Positions 45,055 to 53,506 of a DNA stretch of 64,000 nucleotides are shown here, in pieces (position 1 is the first letter of the stretch; each line of letters starts with the position of its first letter). The position numbers and the translations under genes were made by a program. Below the pieces are notes generated by a model. The model was not told where the DNA came from and made no database searches. It was given only the letters and a program-made list of their open reading frames with translations. The stretch spans positions 1-64,000 of the forward strand of contig JAUJNX010000006.1 in assembly GCA_030447925.1 (NCBI GenBank). Direction: 5' to 3'. Origin of the DNA: Egibacteraceae bacterium. GTDB lineage: Bacteria > Actinomycetota > Nitriliruptoria > Euzebyales > Egibacteraceae.

Positions 45055-45870
45055 TCAGGCCGGGCCGGGGCCCACCACCACGCGGTCGGGGTGGGTGTAG
45101 ACGTTCATCCGCGCCCCGCGCAGGAAGCCGACCAGGGTCATGCCCGCGTCGTCGGCGAGGTCGACGGCGAGGGCGCTGGGCGCGCTGACCGCCGCCACCA
45201 CCGGGACCGCGGCGATCAGGGCCTTCTGCGCGATCTCGAACGCGATCCGCCCGCTGACGAACAGGACGTGGCCGGCGAGCGGCAGGTGGCGGTGCACCGC
45301 GGCCCACCCCACCACCTTGTCGACGGCGTTGTGGCGCCCCACGTCCTCGCGCACGACGCGCAGGTCGCCGTCCGGGCCGAACAGCGCCGCCGCGTGCAGC
45401 CCGCCGGTGCGGGCGAACACGCGCTGGTGCGCCCGCAGGCGGTCGGGGAGCGCGGCCAGGGCGGCGGCGGTGACGCGCACGGCGTCGCCGTGGACGGGCG
45501 CGGCCTGCTTGCGGACCGCGGCGATGCTGGCCGTCCCGCACAGGCCGCACGAGCTGGTCGTGTAGAGGTTGCGGCGCAGGTCCGCGGCCATCGCGAGGCC
45601 GGGGCGCAGGTCGACCTCGACGACGTTGGGGTCGTCCCGGCAGGTGCGGACGCCCGCGACGTCCTCGGGCCGGGCGACGATGCCCTCGGTGAGGCAGAAG
45701 CCCAGCGCCAGCTCCAGGTCCGCGCCCGGCGTGCGCATGGCCACGGCGACCGCCTGCCCGCCGACGCGCAGCTCCATCGGCTCCTCGGCCACCAGCGCGT
45801 CGCCGACCACGGCGGCCGCGTCGCCGTCGACGCGCAGGACGCGCCGCCGGGCGACGGCGCCCTCAGGCAC
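45055..45870 (-). CDS. fdhD: Formate dehydrogenase accessory sulfurtransferase FdhD
   Basis: A 271-residue FdhD that passes sulfur from a cysteine desulfurase to the molybdenum cofactor of formate dehydrogenases. The sulfur-carrier motif is TTSSCGLCGTASI (CxxC, about residue 110). Other conserved parts are LGFCLTEGIV, REDVGRHNAVDKVVGWA and LFVSGRIAFEIAQKA. The GTG at 45870 overlaps the end of the upstream DUF6457-like gene by eight bases. No formate dehydrogenase structural gene is in the window. Confidence 0.93.
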   Translation of the reverse strand: MPEGAVARRRVLRVDGDAAAVVGDALVAEEPMELRVGGQAVAVAMRTPGADLELALGFCLTEGIVARPEDVAGVRTCRDDPNVVEVDLRPGLAMAADLRRNLYTTSSCGLCGTASIAAVRKQAAPVHGDAVRVTAAALAALPDRLRAHQRVFARTGGLHAAALFGPDGDLRVVREDVGRHNAVDKVVGWAAVHRHLPLAGHVLFVSGRIAFEIAQKALIAAVPVVAAVSAPSALAVDLADDAGMTLVGFLRGARMNVYTHPDRVVVGPGPA

Positions 45871-46141
45871 GCCCGCCCCGGTCCCCGTCCTCCGCCGCGA
45901 GCCCGCGCGCGGAGTCCAGCAGGGCGCGGACGCGGGCGGCCCGGTCCCCGCCGACGGGGTCGGCGGCGGCGGCGAGGCCGGCCAGGTAGGCGCTGACCGG
46001 GGCGAAGCGGCGCTCCGCGGTGTGCGCCACCACGCGGGCCAGGTCCAGCACGGCCGCCGCCTCCTGCGGGGTGACGGCGGGCGCGCCCGCCCGCTGCGCC
46101 AGCGCCGCGAGGTAGCGCTCCAGGTCCTCGTCCTCGGTCAT
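45863..46141 (-). CDS. DUF6457-like small protein next to fdhD
   Basis: A 92-residue, mainly helical, Ala-rich protein (MTEDEDLERYLAALAQRAGA, AAAVLDLARVVAHTAERRFA, SAYLAGLAAAA). It matches by eye the small DUF6457 proteins that neighbour molybdenum-cofactor genes in actinobacteria. It overlaps the fdhD start by eight bases, so it is probably co-translated and works with Moco maturation. Its biochemical role is unknown. Confidence 0.7.
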   Translation of the reverse strand: MTEDEDLERYLAALAQRAGAPAVTPQEAAAVLDLARVVAHTAERRFAPVSAYLAGLAAAADPVGGDRAARVRALLDSARGLAAEDGDRGGRA

Positions 46142-46226
46142 CGTCCCACTCTGCCCCAGCGGCGGGAAGGCCGGGAGGCCGCGCGGCGTTGCACCTGGCT
46201 CCCCCCTACCCCAGGAGCGCGAACCG

Positions 46227-46463
46227 GTGTCCGACGTCACCATCTACTGGCGGCCCATGTGCGGCTACTGCGAGACCCTCAAGGCGGGGCTCACGGCCCG
46301 CGGCATCGCCTACGACGCGGTGGACATCTGGGCCGACCGGTCCAAGGCCGAGATCGTCCGGGGCGCGACCGGCGGTGACGAGATCGTGCCGACCGTGCGC
46401 ATCGGGGACCGCTTCCTGGTGAACCCGTCGCCCGACGAGGTCGCCGCGGCGCTGGTCGCCTGA
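46227..46463 (+). CDS. Mycoredoxin-like glutaredoxin
   Basis: A 78-residue thioredoxin-fold protein. The active site WRPMCGYCETL (CGYC) and the cis-Pro region DEIVPTVRIGDRFLVNPS match mycoredoxin-1, which in actinobacteria removes mycothiol from oxidised proteins. The GTG start follows a purine-poor region. The next gene starts three bases after its stop, so they form an operon. Confidence 0.85.
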   Translation: MSDVTIYWRPMCGYCETLKAGLTARGIAYDAVDIWADRSKAEIVRGATGGDEIVPTVRIGDRFLVNPSPDEVAAALVA

Positions 46464-46465
46464 CC

Positions 46466-46855
46466 GTGGCGCTGGACCCGGCGGACCTGCCGGCCGGCTA
46501 CCTCGCGTTCCTGCGCGAGCGCCACCTGGGCACCCTCACCACGCTGCGCCCGGACGGGACCCCCCACGTCGTGCCGGTCGGCTTCGTCTACGACGAGGGC
46601 GACCGCACCGTCCGGGTGATCACCGACCGGGCCAGCCGCAAGGCGCGCAACCTGGAGGGCGGCGGCCGCGCCGTCGTCTGCCAGGTGGACGGTGGCCGCT
46701 GGGCGACCCTGGAGGGCGCGGCCGTGGTCCGCGGGGACGCCGAGGCGGTCGCCCGCGGCGTCGCCGCCTACCGGTCGCGCTACCGCGAGCCGCGCGACAA
46801 CCCCACCCGCGTGGTGCTGGAGATCACCGTCGACACGGCGATGGGCCGGGCCTGA
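46466..46855 (+). CDS. PPOX-class, F420- or flavin-binding split-barrel protein
   Basis: A 129-residue pyridoxamine-phosphate-oxidase-fold protein: FLRERHLGTLTTLRPDGTPH followed by VVPVGFVYDEGDRTVRVIT, and RAVVCQVDGGRWATLEGAA. Actinobacterial members of this size usually bind coenzyme F420 (biliverdin reductase and related TIGR03618 proteins), although FMN is possible. It starts three bases after the mycoredoxin stop, suggesting a shared redox role. Confidence 0.8.
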   Translation: MALDPADLPAGYLAFLRERHLGTLTTLRPDGTPHVVPVGFVYDEGDRTVRVITDRASRKARNLEGGGRAVVCQVDGGRWATLEGAAVVRGDAEAVARGVAAYRSRYREPRDNPTRVVLEITVDTAMGRA

Positions 46856-46862
46856 CCCGGCG

Positions 46863-47618
46863 TCAGTCGCGGCGGGCGACGCGCGTCGCGCTGGCCTGGT
46901 CGGTGGGCAGGAGGATCACCTCGGCGACCTGCACGTGGGCGGGGCGGTCGGCGATCCACACGATCGTCTCCGCCACGTCGTCGGCGGTGAGCGGGGTCAT
47001 GCCCTGGTACACCCGGTCGGCGCGGTCCGCGTCGCCGCGGAAGCGGACGACGGAGAACTCGGTCTCGACCATGCCCGGGTCGACGGTGGACACCCGCACG
47101 CCGGTGCCGAGCAGGTCCAGGCGCAGCCCCTGGGTGATGCGGTCGACGGCGGCCTTGGTCGCGCAGTAGACGGCGCCGTTGGGGTAGGTCTCGTGCCCGG
47201 CGATGGACCCCAGGTTGACCACGTGGCCCCGGCCGCGCGCGATCATCCCGGGCACGACCGCGCGGGTGACCGCCAGCAGGCCCCGGACGTTGGTGTCCAG
47301 CATGCGGTCCCAGTCGTCGGGGTCGCCGTCCGGGAGGGGCGCGAAGCCGGCGGCCAGGCCGGCGTTGTTGACCAGCACGTCGATGGCGGCCCACCCCGGG
47401 TCCAGCCCGGCGATCGCGGTGTCCACCGCCGCGCGGTCGCGCACGTCCAGGGGCAGGACGGCGACGTCGGTGTCGAGGCGCGCGGCGAGCGCCTCCAGCC
47501 GGTCGGTGCGGCGGGCGGCGAGCAGCAGGCGGGCGCCGGCGCGGGCGAAGGCCTCCGCGCAGGCGAGCCCGATGCCGCTGGAGGCCCCGGTGACGAGGAC
47601 GACGCGGTCGAGGAGCAT
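46863..47618 (-). CDS. Short-chain dehydrogenase/reductase (YdfG-like)
   Basis: A 251-residue classical SDR. The cofactor motif is VVLVTGASSGIGLACAEAF with Arg residues after the second strand (AARRTDR) that favour NADP. NNAGLAAGF, the catalytic Ser in VNLGSIAGHE, and YCATKAAVDRI (Tyr and Lys) complete the active site. The sequence resembles the YdfG group acting on serine and 3-hydroxy acids. The ATG at 47618 is 24 bases from the divergent ArsC-like gene. Confidence 0.87.
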   Translation of the reverse strand: MLLDRVVLVTGASSGIGLACAEAFARAGARLLLAARRTDRLEALAARLDTDVAVLPLDVRDRAAVDTAIAGLDPGWAAIDVLVNNAGLAAGFAPLPDGDPDDWDRMLDTNVRGLLAVTRAVVPGMIARGRGHVVNLGSIAGHETYPNGAVYCATKAAVDRITQGLRLDLLGTGVRVSTVDPGMVETEFSVVRFRGDADRADRVYQGMTPLTADDVAETIVWIADRPAHVQVAEVILLPTDQASATRVARRD

Positions 47619-47642
47619 GGCGCATCGATAGCATCGCCACCG

Positions 47643-48002
47643 ATGGACGTCCAGTTGTTCGGCCTCGCCAAGTCGCAGGCCACGCGCAAGGCCCAGCGCT
47701 TCTTCAGCGAGCGCCGGGTGGCGGTGAGCTTCCACGACCTGCGCAAGCGCGCCCCCGCGCCCGGCGAGCTGCGCAAGTGGCTCGACCGCTTCGGCATCGA
47801 CGGCCTCCTCGATGAGGATTCGGAGGGGTATCAGCGTCAGGGCCTGGGCTACGTGTCGGCGTCCGACGACGACTGGCTGCGCCGGCTGTCAGAGGACCCC
47901 TCGCCCCTGCGCCTGCCGCTCGTGCGCTGCGGGCGCGACCTCGCCGTCGGCGACGACCCGGCGGCGTGGGAGCGCTTCGCCGCGGCGGTGAAGGGCCGGT
48001 GA
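47643..48002 (+). CDS. ArsC/Spx-fold protein lacking the catalytic cysteine
   Basis: A 119-residue arsenate-reductase-like protein: MDVQLFGLAKSQATRKAQRF, then KRAPAPGELRKWLDRFGIDGL and a C-terminal LPLVRCGRDLAVGDDPAAW like the ArsC arginine motif. The family normally has a Cys or CxxC after the first strand; here the place reads GLAKSQATRKA with no Cys. Arsenate reduction is therefore unlikely, and a binding or regulatory role is more plausible. Its stop overlaps the GTG of the next gene (GTGA). Confidence 0.75.
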   Translation: MDVQLFGLAKSQATRKAQRFFSERRVAVSFHDLRKRAPAPGELRKWLDRFGIDGLLDEDSEGYQRQGLGYVSASDDDWLRRLSEDPSPLRLPLVRCGRDLAVGDDPAAWERFAAAVKGR

Positions 48003-48718
48003 CGGGGCGCGGGGTCGGCCTGCTGGCCGCCGAGGTCGCGGTGGCGCGGCCGCTCGCCGACGCGCTCGCCGCCCGCGGCGTGCTCCCGACCGTCCTGGTG
48101 GCGGCCGGCCTGCGCTTCGACCCGGGGGAGCGGCGCAGCGACCTCGGCGTGGTGGTGAACCTGGTCGACGACCGCGCACCGGCCGCGGTCCGCGCGTTCG
48201 CCACCGAGCACCTCGCCTACCTCGCCGATATCGAGGTGCCGACGGTGAACGGCCTCGACGCGCTGGTGGTCGGCGCCAGCCGCGCCCGGCGGATCGCGCT
48301 TCTGGCCCACCTGGGCGTGGCCCACCCCGCGGCCCGCGTCGTCGCCGACGCGGGCGGGGTGGCGGCCGCCCTGGTCGACCTGGGCCGGCCCGCCGCCCAC
48401 GACGTGGACGAGGGCCCGCCGATCGTCGTCCAGGTCCGCCCCGACGTCGGACCGGCCGTGCGCATCGACTACGTGGCGGGCCGCCAGCAGGCGGCGACGG
48501 CCGGCGGCGAGCCGGTCACCGTCGACCTGGCGATCGGGCGGCTGGGCGCGGCGGTCGTGCAGACCGCCCAGCTGGAGTTCGGGGCCGTGTCGTTCGCCGT
48601 CGACGCCGCGACGCAGCGCCCCCTGTGCGTGGCGGTCGACACCCGCCTGCCGGTCGCACCGCGGGCCCTGGACGCGGTCGCCGACCACGTGCTGCGCCGC
48701 GCCGGCCTGGCGGGCTGA
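47999..48718 (+). CDS. RimK-like ATP-grasp-related protein
   Basis: A 239-residue protein. The middle part, VPTVNGLDALVVGASRARRI then ALLAHLGVAHPAARVV, matches the region of RimK-type ligases where the enzyme reads names and order of the substrate-binding lysines, with Arg at the usual Lys. The C-terminal half keeps acidic residues (VTVDLAIGRLGAAVVQ, FAVDAATQRPLCVAVD) but the glycine-rich ATP loop is not recognisable, and the protein is short for the family. It is translationally coupled to the ArsC-like gene. Function is unknown; the ATP-grasp assignment is tentative. Confidence 0.55.
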   Translation: MTGRGVGLLAAEVAVARPLADALAARGVLPTVLVAAGLRFDPGERRSDLGVVVNLVDDRAPAAVRAFATEHLAYLADIEVPTVNGLDALVVGASRARRIALLAHLGVAHPAARVVADAGGVAAALVDLGRPAAHDVDEGPPIVVQVRPDVGPAVRIDYVAGRQQAATAGGEPVTVDLAIGRLGAAVVQTAQLEFGAVSFAVDAATQRPLCVAVDTRLPVAPRALDAVADHVLRRAGLAG

Positions 48719-48726
48719 GCGGGCGG

Positions 48727-49401
48727 CTACGCCGTGGAGGCGGCGCCGCGGCCGCCGGGGACGGGGGGCCAGAGCTCGCCGACGCGGTCCACCAGCTCGT
48801 CGAGGGAGCGGACCTCCAGGGCGGCGTCGCCGCCGTCGTCGCGGTGCAGGAGCCCCCACGGGCCGCGCCGGATCCAGACCGGCCGCAGGCCCGCCGCCGC
48901 GGCGGGCCGCACGTCATTGTCGACGCGGTCGCCGACGTAGGCGACGTGGCCGGGGTCCGGGCGGCCCAGCAGGTCGAGCGCGGCGGCGAAAAAGGCCGGG
49001 TCCGGCTTGGCCACGCCGAGCGCCTCGCTCATCGCCATCACCTCCGGCTCGACCCCGAGCAGGCGCAGCTGGGCGTCGCGCACGGCCGGCTGGTTGGCGA
49101 TCACCGCCACGCGCAGCCCGGCCGCGCGCAGGCCGGCGAGCGCCCGCAGGGCGTCGGGGTACAGGTCGCTGGCGGCGAACCCACCGAACGCGCGCTCGAC
49201 CTCGTCCGCGCGCTGGTGCCAGTCGGGCGCCAGCGCCGCCAGCGCGTCGCTGAACGGCTGCCCGCGGGCGATCATCCCGCCCATCAGGGCCGCCAGCGTG
49301 AAGCGCGGCACCCCCAGGACGTCGGCCCAGGTGGCGAACACCCGCGTCTCGTCGATGAGCGTCTCGCCCACGTCCAGCACCACCCAGCGCCCCGTCGCCA
49401 C
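48727..49401 (-). CDS. HAD-superfamily hydrolase
   Basis: A 224-residue HAD phosphatase with a helical cap of type C1. Motif I is VVLDVGETLID (nucleophile Asp, with Glu instead of the usual second Asp), motif II VIANQPA, motif III the Lys in LGVAKPDPAFF, and motif IV YVGDRVDNDV. Substrate is not predictable. The GTG at 49401 gives motif I directly at the N-terminus. Confidence 0.8.
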   Translation of the reverse strand: MATGRWVVLDVGETLIDETRVFATWADVLGVPRFTLAALMGGMIARGQPFSDALAALAPDWHQRADEVERAFGGFAASDLYPDALRALAGLRAAGLRVAVIANQPAVRDAQLRLLGVEPEVMAMSEALGVAKPDPAFFAAALDLLGRPDPGHVAYVGDRVDNDVRPAAAAGLRPVWIRRGPWGLLHRDDGGDAALEVRSLDELVDRVGELWPPVPGGRGAASTA

Positions 49402-49665
49402 CCCTGCCTCCTCCTCGTCGGTCGTCCCTCCACGCTAGGACCCGCGGGGGGAGCGCTACGAGGCGTATCGGAGGGCGCAGCGGGGGAACACCTCCCCCAG
49501 GAGCGGGACCGTCCGCCCCGCCCGGCCCGGCATCCTTGCGTGGCGCTGCCGTACCGGGCACTGTGTTCGGCTGATCCGGGTGGCACGGCGCGGGCGTACC
49601 GATCCGCCGCCCACCGCCGAACGCCACAGCGTCCCGCGCCCGGGCGAACGAGAGGAAGCACAGAA

Positions 49666-49941
49666 ATGAACAAGAGCGAGCTGATCGACGCCGCGGCTGC
49701 ATCGACGGGCCTGTCGAAGAACGACGTCACCAAGACACTCGACAGCATCCTCAGCAGCATCAGCGACGCCGTCCAGCAGGGTGACCGCGTATCGCTCACC
49801 GGCTTCGGCACCTTCGAGCGCCGCGAGCGGGCGGCCAGGACGGGGCGCAACCCCCAGACGGGGGAGGAGCTGCAGGTGGCGGCGTCCAAGGCCCCCGCGT
49901 TCAAGCCGGCCAAGGCGTTCAAGGACGCCGTCAACGGCTAG
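49666..49941 (+). CDS. hup: HU-family DNA-binding protein
   Basis: A 91-residue HU protein that bends and compacts DNA. MNKSELIDAAAASTGLSKND and the DNA-binding arm GFGTFERRERAARTGRNPQTGEE are typical. It lacks the long Lys/Ala-rich tail seen in mycobacterial and streptomycete HupB/HupS. The ATG follows GAGAGGAAG. The 264 bases upstream, back to the HAD gene, hold its promoter but no -35/-10 pair is clear. Confidence 0.95.
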   Translation: MNKSELIDAAAASTGLSKNDVTKTLDSILSSISDAVQQGDRVSLTGFGTFERRERAARTGRNPQTGEELQVAASKAPAFKPAKAFKDAVNG

Positions 49942-49964
49942 GGGCGCCACCCGGCGGCGGCCCC

Positions 49965-50010
49965 GCCCTGGCCTCGCAGGGCCGCCCGCCCCCGGGCCCC
50001 CATCGGGGCC
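49965..50010. terminator. Hairpins between convergent hup and hemQ
   Basis: GCCCTG-GCCTCG-CAGGGC (49965-49982) and GGCCCC-CATC-GGGGCC (49995-50010) are perfect stems in the 78 bases between the two stops. Either could end transcription from both sides. No T-tract is present. Confidence 0.5.
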
Positions 50011-50019
50011 GCGCCGCGC

Positions 50020-50820
50020 TCAGCCCAGGCCGAGGTGGGCCACCAGCTCGTCGGGCTCCAGCACCAGCCCGATGACGAACGGGCCGAAGTCGGCGTAGCG
50101 CGCGCTCACCTCGTCGTAGCGCATCTCGTAGACGATGTCGCGCAGGGCCTTGGGGTCGTCGGCCAGCAGGGTCACGCCCCACTCCCAGTCGTCCAGGCCC
50201 GTCGACGTGGTGATGAGCTGGAGCACGCGGCCGCGGTACGCGCGGCCGACCTTGGCGTGCCCGAGCATGAGCTCCTTGCGCGCGTCGAAGTCCAGCCGGT
50301 ACCAGTTGTCGTCGCCCGCGCGGCGCTTGGACATGGGGTAGAAGCCCAGCACGCGGCGCTGCGGCAGGCGCGGGTGGAGCCGGTGCTCGGCATAGGCGGC
50401 CATGCGATCGGCGAACCCGCGCAGGGCCTCGGCGTGCTCGGGCGAGCCTTCGGCCAGCCCCTCCTCGGCGACCAGGCGGCGCGACTCGTCGTCCTCGGTG
50501 GACGTGTACTCCGAGCGCTCGGTCAGGGACACGTACGACGCCGCGGGCAGCAGCGCGGCGCCGATCGGCGCCGACGCCAGGTCGACCGCGAACTGGTCGA
50601 GCCGCGCGAGGTCGGGACCCAGCACCATCAGGCCGAGGTCGGCCTTGGCGCCCAGGACGCTGAAGGCGAGCACCTGGTAGTCCTCCGCGGCGGCGAACGC
50701 GCGCAGCCGGGCGGCGAGGTCCTTGCCCGCGCCGGCCGGGTCCTCCAGCGCCTCGCGCCGGAGGTGGAAGAACAGGTGGAGGACGCCCCAGCCCTCGCTG
50801 GGGATCGCCGACACCGTCAT
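50020..50820 (-). CDS. hemQ: Coproheme decarboxylase (HemQ, chlorite dismutase family)
   Basis: A 266-residue HemQ that converts coprohaem III to haem b, the last step of the coproporphyrin-dependent pathway of Gram-positive bacteria. FYPMSKRRAGDDNWYRLDFD, LGHAKVGRAYRGRVLQLIT (likely proximal His) and GLDDWEWGVTLLADDPKALR are diagnostic. Unlike true chlorite dismutases the distal Arg motif is absent. The ATG at 50820 gives the usual N-terminus. No other haem genes are adjacent. Confidence 0.93.
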   Translation of the reverse strand: MTVSAIPSEGWGVLHLFFHLRREALEDPAGAGKDLAARLRAFAAAEDYQVLAFSVLGAKADLGLMVLGPDLARLDQFAVDLASAPIGAALLPAASYVSLTERSEYTSTEDDESRRLVAEEGLAEGSPEHAEALRGFADRMAAYAEHRLHPRLPQRRVLGFYPMSKRRAGDDNWYRLDFDARKELMLGHAKVGRAYRGRVLQLITTSTGLDDWEWGVTLLADDPKALRDIVYEMRYDEVSARYADFGPFVIGLVLEPDELVAHLGLG

Positions 50821-50925
50821 GGACAGGCTCCTGCCGTGGGTGGGGGGTGCAGCCGCCCAGGGTAGGCCGGGCGGGGTGGGCCCGGGCGCCGACTACCATG
50901 GCGCCTCCACTGCGAGGAGCGCGAG

Positions 50926-52713
50926 ATGCCGCGGACCGCCGTGCGGGGAGGCGATGCCGCGCCCCTCGCGCCGACCGACCACCTGCTGACCGCCCTGCAG
51001 GACCGCGCCGCGGCCGACCCGTCGCGCACCGCCCTGCGCATCCCCGACGGGGAGGCCTGGCGCGACGTGTCGTGGGGCGAGCTGGCGGGCCGCGTCCGCG
51101 GCGTGGCCGCCGGGCTGGTGGCGCTGGGGATCGCGCCGGGCGACCGGGTCGCGCTGATGGCCACCACGCGGGCGGGGTGGACGGTCGCGGACCTCGCCGT
51201 CCTCGCCGCGGGTGCGGTGACCGTGCCGGTGTACGAGACCAGCTCGGTCGTGCAGTGCGAGTGGATCCTGAAGGACTCCGGGGCGCGGGCGGCGATCGCG
51301 GGGTCCGCCGACCACGCCAAGCACCTGGACGCCGCGCGCGCCGGGGCGCGCGATCTCGGCGAGATCGCCGTGATGGACGACGGCGGGCTCGACGCGCTGG
51401 CCGCGCGCGCGGCCGACGCCGACCGCGAGGAGGTGGAGCGGCGCCTCGCGGCGCTCGGTCCCGACGACCTCGCCTCGATCGTCTACACCTCGGGGACCAC
51501 TGGGAACCCGCGGGGCTGCATGCTGACCCACGGCAACCTGCTTGCCACGGCCCGGGGCGCCGGCGCGGACCTGGCGGAGCTGTTCGACGGCCCGGGCGCA
51601 TCGACGCTGCTGTTCCTGCCGCTGGCCCACGCCTTCGCCCGGATCATCCAGTACACCGTGCTCGAGCACGGCGCCGTCCTGGGCTACGCGCGGTCGCCCG
51701 ACACCCTGCTCGATGACCTGCGCACGTTCCGCCCGACCTTCCTGCTCGCCGTCCCGCGGGTGTTCGAGAAGATCTTCAGCACCGCCCAGCGCTCGGCGAC
51801 CGGGCCGCGCCGGCGGGTGTTCGACCTCGCGGTGGCCACGGCGTCGGCCTGGGCGCGGGCGGAGCGCCCGTCGCGCCTGCTGGAGGCCCGGCGCGCCGTC
51901 GCCGACCGCCTGGTCTACGCGCGCCTGCGCGCCGCCCTGGGCGGGCGCGTGCGCTACTGCCTGTCCGGCGGCGCCCCCCTCGCGCCTCATCTCGCGGAGT
52001 TCTTCGCCGCGGCGGGGATCACCGTCCTGGAGGGCTACGGGCTGACCGAGACCAGCGCCGGGACGGTCGTGAACACCCCGCGGGCGCACCGCATCGGGAC
52101 CGTCGGGCGGCCCACCCGCGGGGTGGAGGTGCGCGTCGCCGACGACGGCGAGCTGCTGGTCCGCGGGACCGCGGTGTTCCGCGGCTACTGGAACGACGAC
52201 GCCGCGACCGCGGCGGTGCTGGACGCCGACGGCTGGTTCGCGACCGGCGACCTCGGCGCCATCGACGACGACGGCGCGATCCGCATCACCGGGCGCAAGA
52301 AGGAGCTGATCGTCACCGCGGCGGGCAAGAACGTGTCGCCGTCGCTGCTGGAGGAGCGGCTCAAGGCCCACGCGCTGGTCAGCCAGGCGATGGTCGTCGG
52401 CGACGGGCGGCCCTACGTCGCGGTGCTGGTGACCCTGGACCCCGACGAGCTGGTGGCCTTCGCCGCCCGGCACGGCCTCGACGGGCAGGTGGACGACGTG
52501 CTCGCGGCCGACGCGCTGCGCGCGGAGCTGCAGCGGGCGGTCGCCGCCGCCAACGAGGCGGTCAGCCGGGCCGAGTCGATCCGGCGCTTCACCGTCCTGC
52601 CGCGCGACTTCACGATGGAGGCGGGGGAGATGACCCCGTCGCTGAAGCTGCGCCGGGCCGTGATCGCCGAGCACTTCGCGGGCGAGATCGACCGCCTGTA
52701 CCAGACCTCCTGA
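50926..52713 (+). CDS. Long-chain fatty-acid--CoA ligase (AMP-forming)
   Basis: A 595-residue adenylating enzyme of the FadD15-like group. It activates fatty acids as acyl-AMP and then acyl-CoA. P-loop IVYTSGTTGNPRGCMLTHGN (about 187), LEGYGLTETSAGTVVNTP (about 370), DGWFATGDLGAIDDDG and GRKKELIVTAAGKNVSPSLL (hinge and catalytic Lys region) are complete. The ATG follows AGGAG by seven bases. The next gene begins one base after its stop. It probably acts at the inner face of the membrane, feeding beta-oxidation or lipid synthesis. Confidence 0.9.
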   Translation: MPRTAVRGGDAAPLAPTDHLLTALQDRAAADPSRTALRIPDGEAWRDVSWGELAGRVRGVAAGLVALGIAPGDRVALMATTRAGWTVADLAVLAAGAVTVPVYETSSVVQCEWILKDSGARAAIAGSADHAKHLDAARAGARDLGEIAVMDDGGLDALAARAADADREEVERRLAALGPDDLASIVYTSGTTGNPRGCMLTHGNLLATARGAGADLAELFDGPGASTLLFLPLAHAFARIIQYTVLEHGAVLGYARSPDTLLDDLRTFRPTFLLAVPRVFEKIFSTAQRSATGPRRRVFDLAVATASAWARAERPSRLLEARRAVADRLVYARLRAALGGRVRYCLSGGAPLAPHLAEFFAAAGITVLEGYGLTETSAGTVVNTPRAHRIGTVGRPTRGVEVRVADDGELLVRGTAVFRGYWNDDAATAAVLDADGWFATGDLGAIDDDGAIRITGRKKELIVTAAGKNVSPSLLEERLKAHALVSQAMVVGDGRPYVAVLVTLDPDELVAFAARHGLDGQVDDVLAADALRAELQRAVAAANEAVSRAESIRRFTVLPRDFTMEAGEMTPSLKLRRAVIAEHFAGEIDRLYQTS

Positions 52714-52714
52714 C

Positions 52715-53506
52715 GTGGACGACGTCCGCAGGGCCGTGCGGCGCGGCGTGCAGCGGGGGGCGCTGCGCGCGCTGCCCCGGCTGCCCGACGGCGTCCGCGA
52801 GGTCGCCGTCGCGCTGGCCGCCCGGGTCAACACCGGGCCGGCGGTGCTGCCCGGCCCGCCCGAAGGGCCCGTCCTGGTCGTCGCCGCCCACCCCGACGAC
52901 GAGACCATCGGCTGCGGCGGGACCCTGGTGCGCCACGCCCGCGCCCGCGACGACGTGCGCCTGGTGGTCGCCACGTCGGGGGAGTCCACGGGTGGCGGGG
53001 GCGGCGACGTCGCGGCGGCCCGCGAGGCCGAGTGCCGCGCCGCCTGCCGCGCGCTGCGCATCGGCGAGCCGGTGTTCCTGCGCCTGCCCGACGGCCGCCT
53101 GTCCGCGCACGTCGCAGAGCTGGGGGCGCGGCTGCGGACGGTCGGGGCGGGCGCGCGGGTCGTCTACGTGCCCTCGGTGCTCGACCCCCACCCCGATCAC
53201 CTGGCGGCCAACCTCGGCGTGGCGGCGGCGGGGCTCGCGGACGCCGAGGTGCTCGGCTTCGAGCTCTGGTCGGCCGCACCCGTCGACGCGGTGCTCGACG
53301 TCACCTCCGCCTACGCGCGCAAGGAGGAGGCGATGCGCTGCTACCCCGTCGCGCTGGAGTCGATGGACTACGCCACCGCCGCGCGCGGCCTGGCGACCTA
53401 CCGCGGGGTCACCGCGGGCCTCGGCCCCGCGGCGCTGGCCGAGGGCTTCCTGCGCCTGCCCGCCGCCGAGCACGCCACCGTCGCCCGCCAGGTCGCCGAG
53501 GCCTAG
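52715..53506 (+). CDS. PIG-L family zinc deacetylase
   Basis: A 263-residue LmbE/PIG-L N-deacetylase. The zinc motif AAHPDDETIGCGG (about residue 59) and the third ligand in DPHPDHLAANL are intact. The family removes acetyl groups from GlcNAc conjugates, including MshB and Mca of mycothiol metabolism. The longer N-terminal extension (about 45 residues) and the position after a fatty acyl-CoA ligase do not point to one substrate. The GTG at 52715 follows the upstream stop by one base. Its stop shares CTAG with the convergent membrane protein gene. Confidence 0.85.
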   Translation: MDDVRRAVRRGVQRGALRALPRLPDGVREVAVALAARVNTGPAVLPGPPEGPVLVVAAHPDDETIGCGGTLVRHARARDDVRLVVATSGESTGGGGGDVAAAREAECRAACRALRIGEPVFLRLPDGRLSAHVAELGARLRTVGAGARVVYVPSVLDPHPDHLAANLGVAAAGLADAEVLGFELWSAAPVDAVLDVTSAYARKEEAMRCYPVALESMDYATAARGLATYRGVTAGLGPAALAEGFLRLPAAEHATVARQVAEA

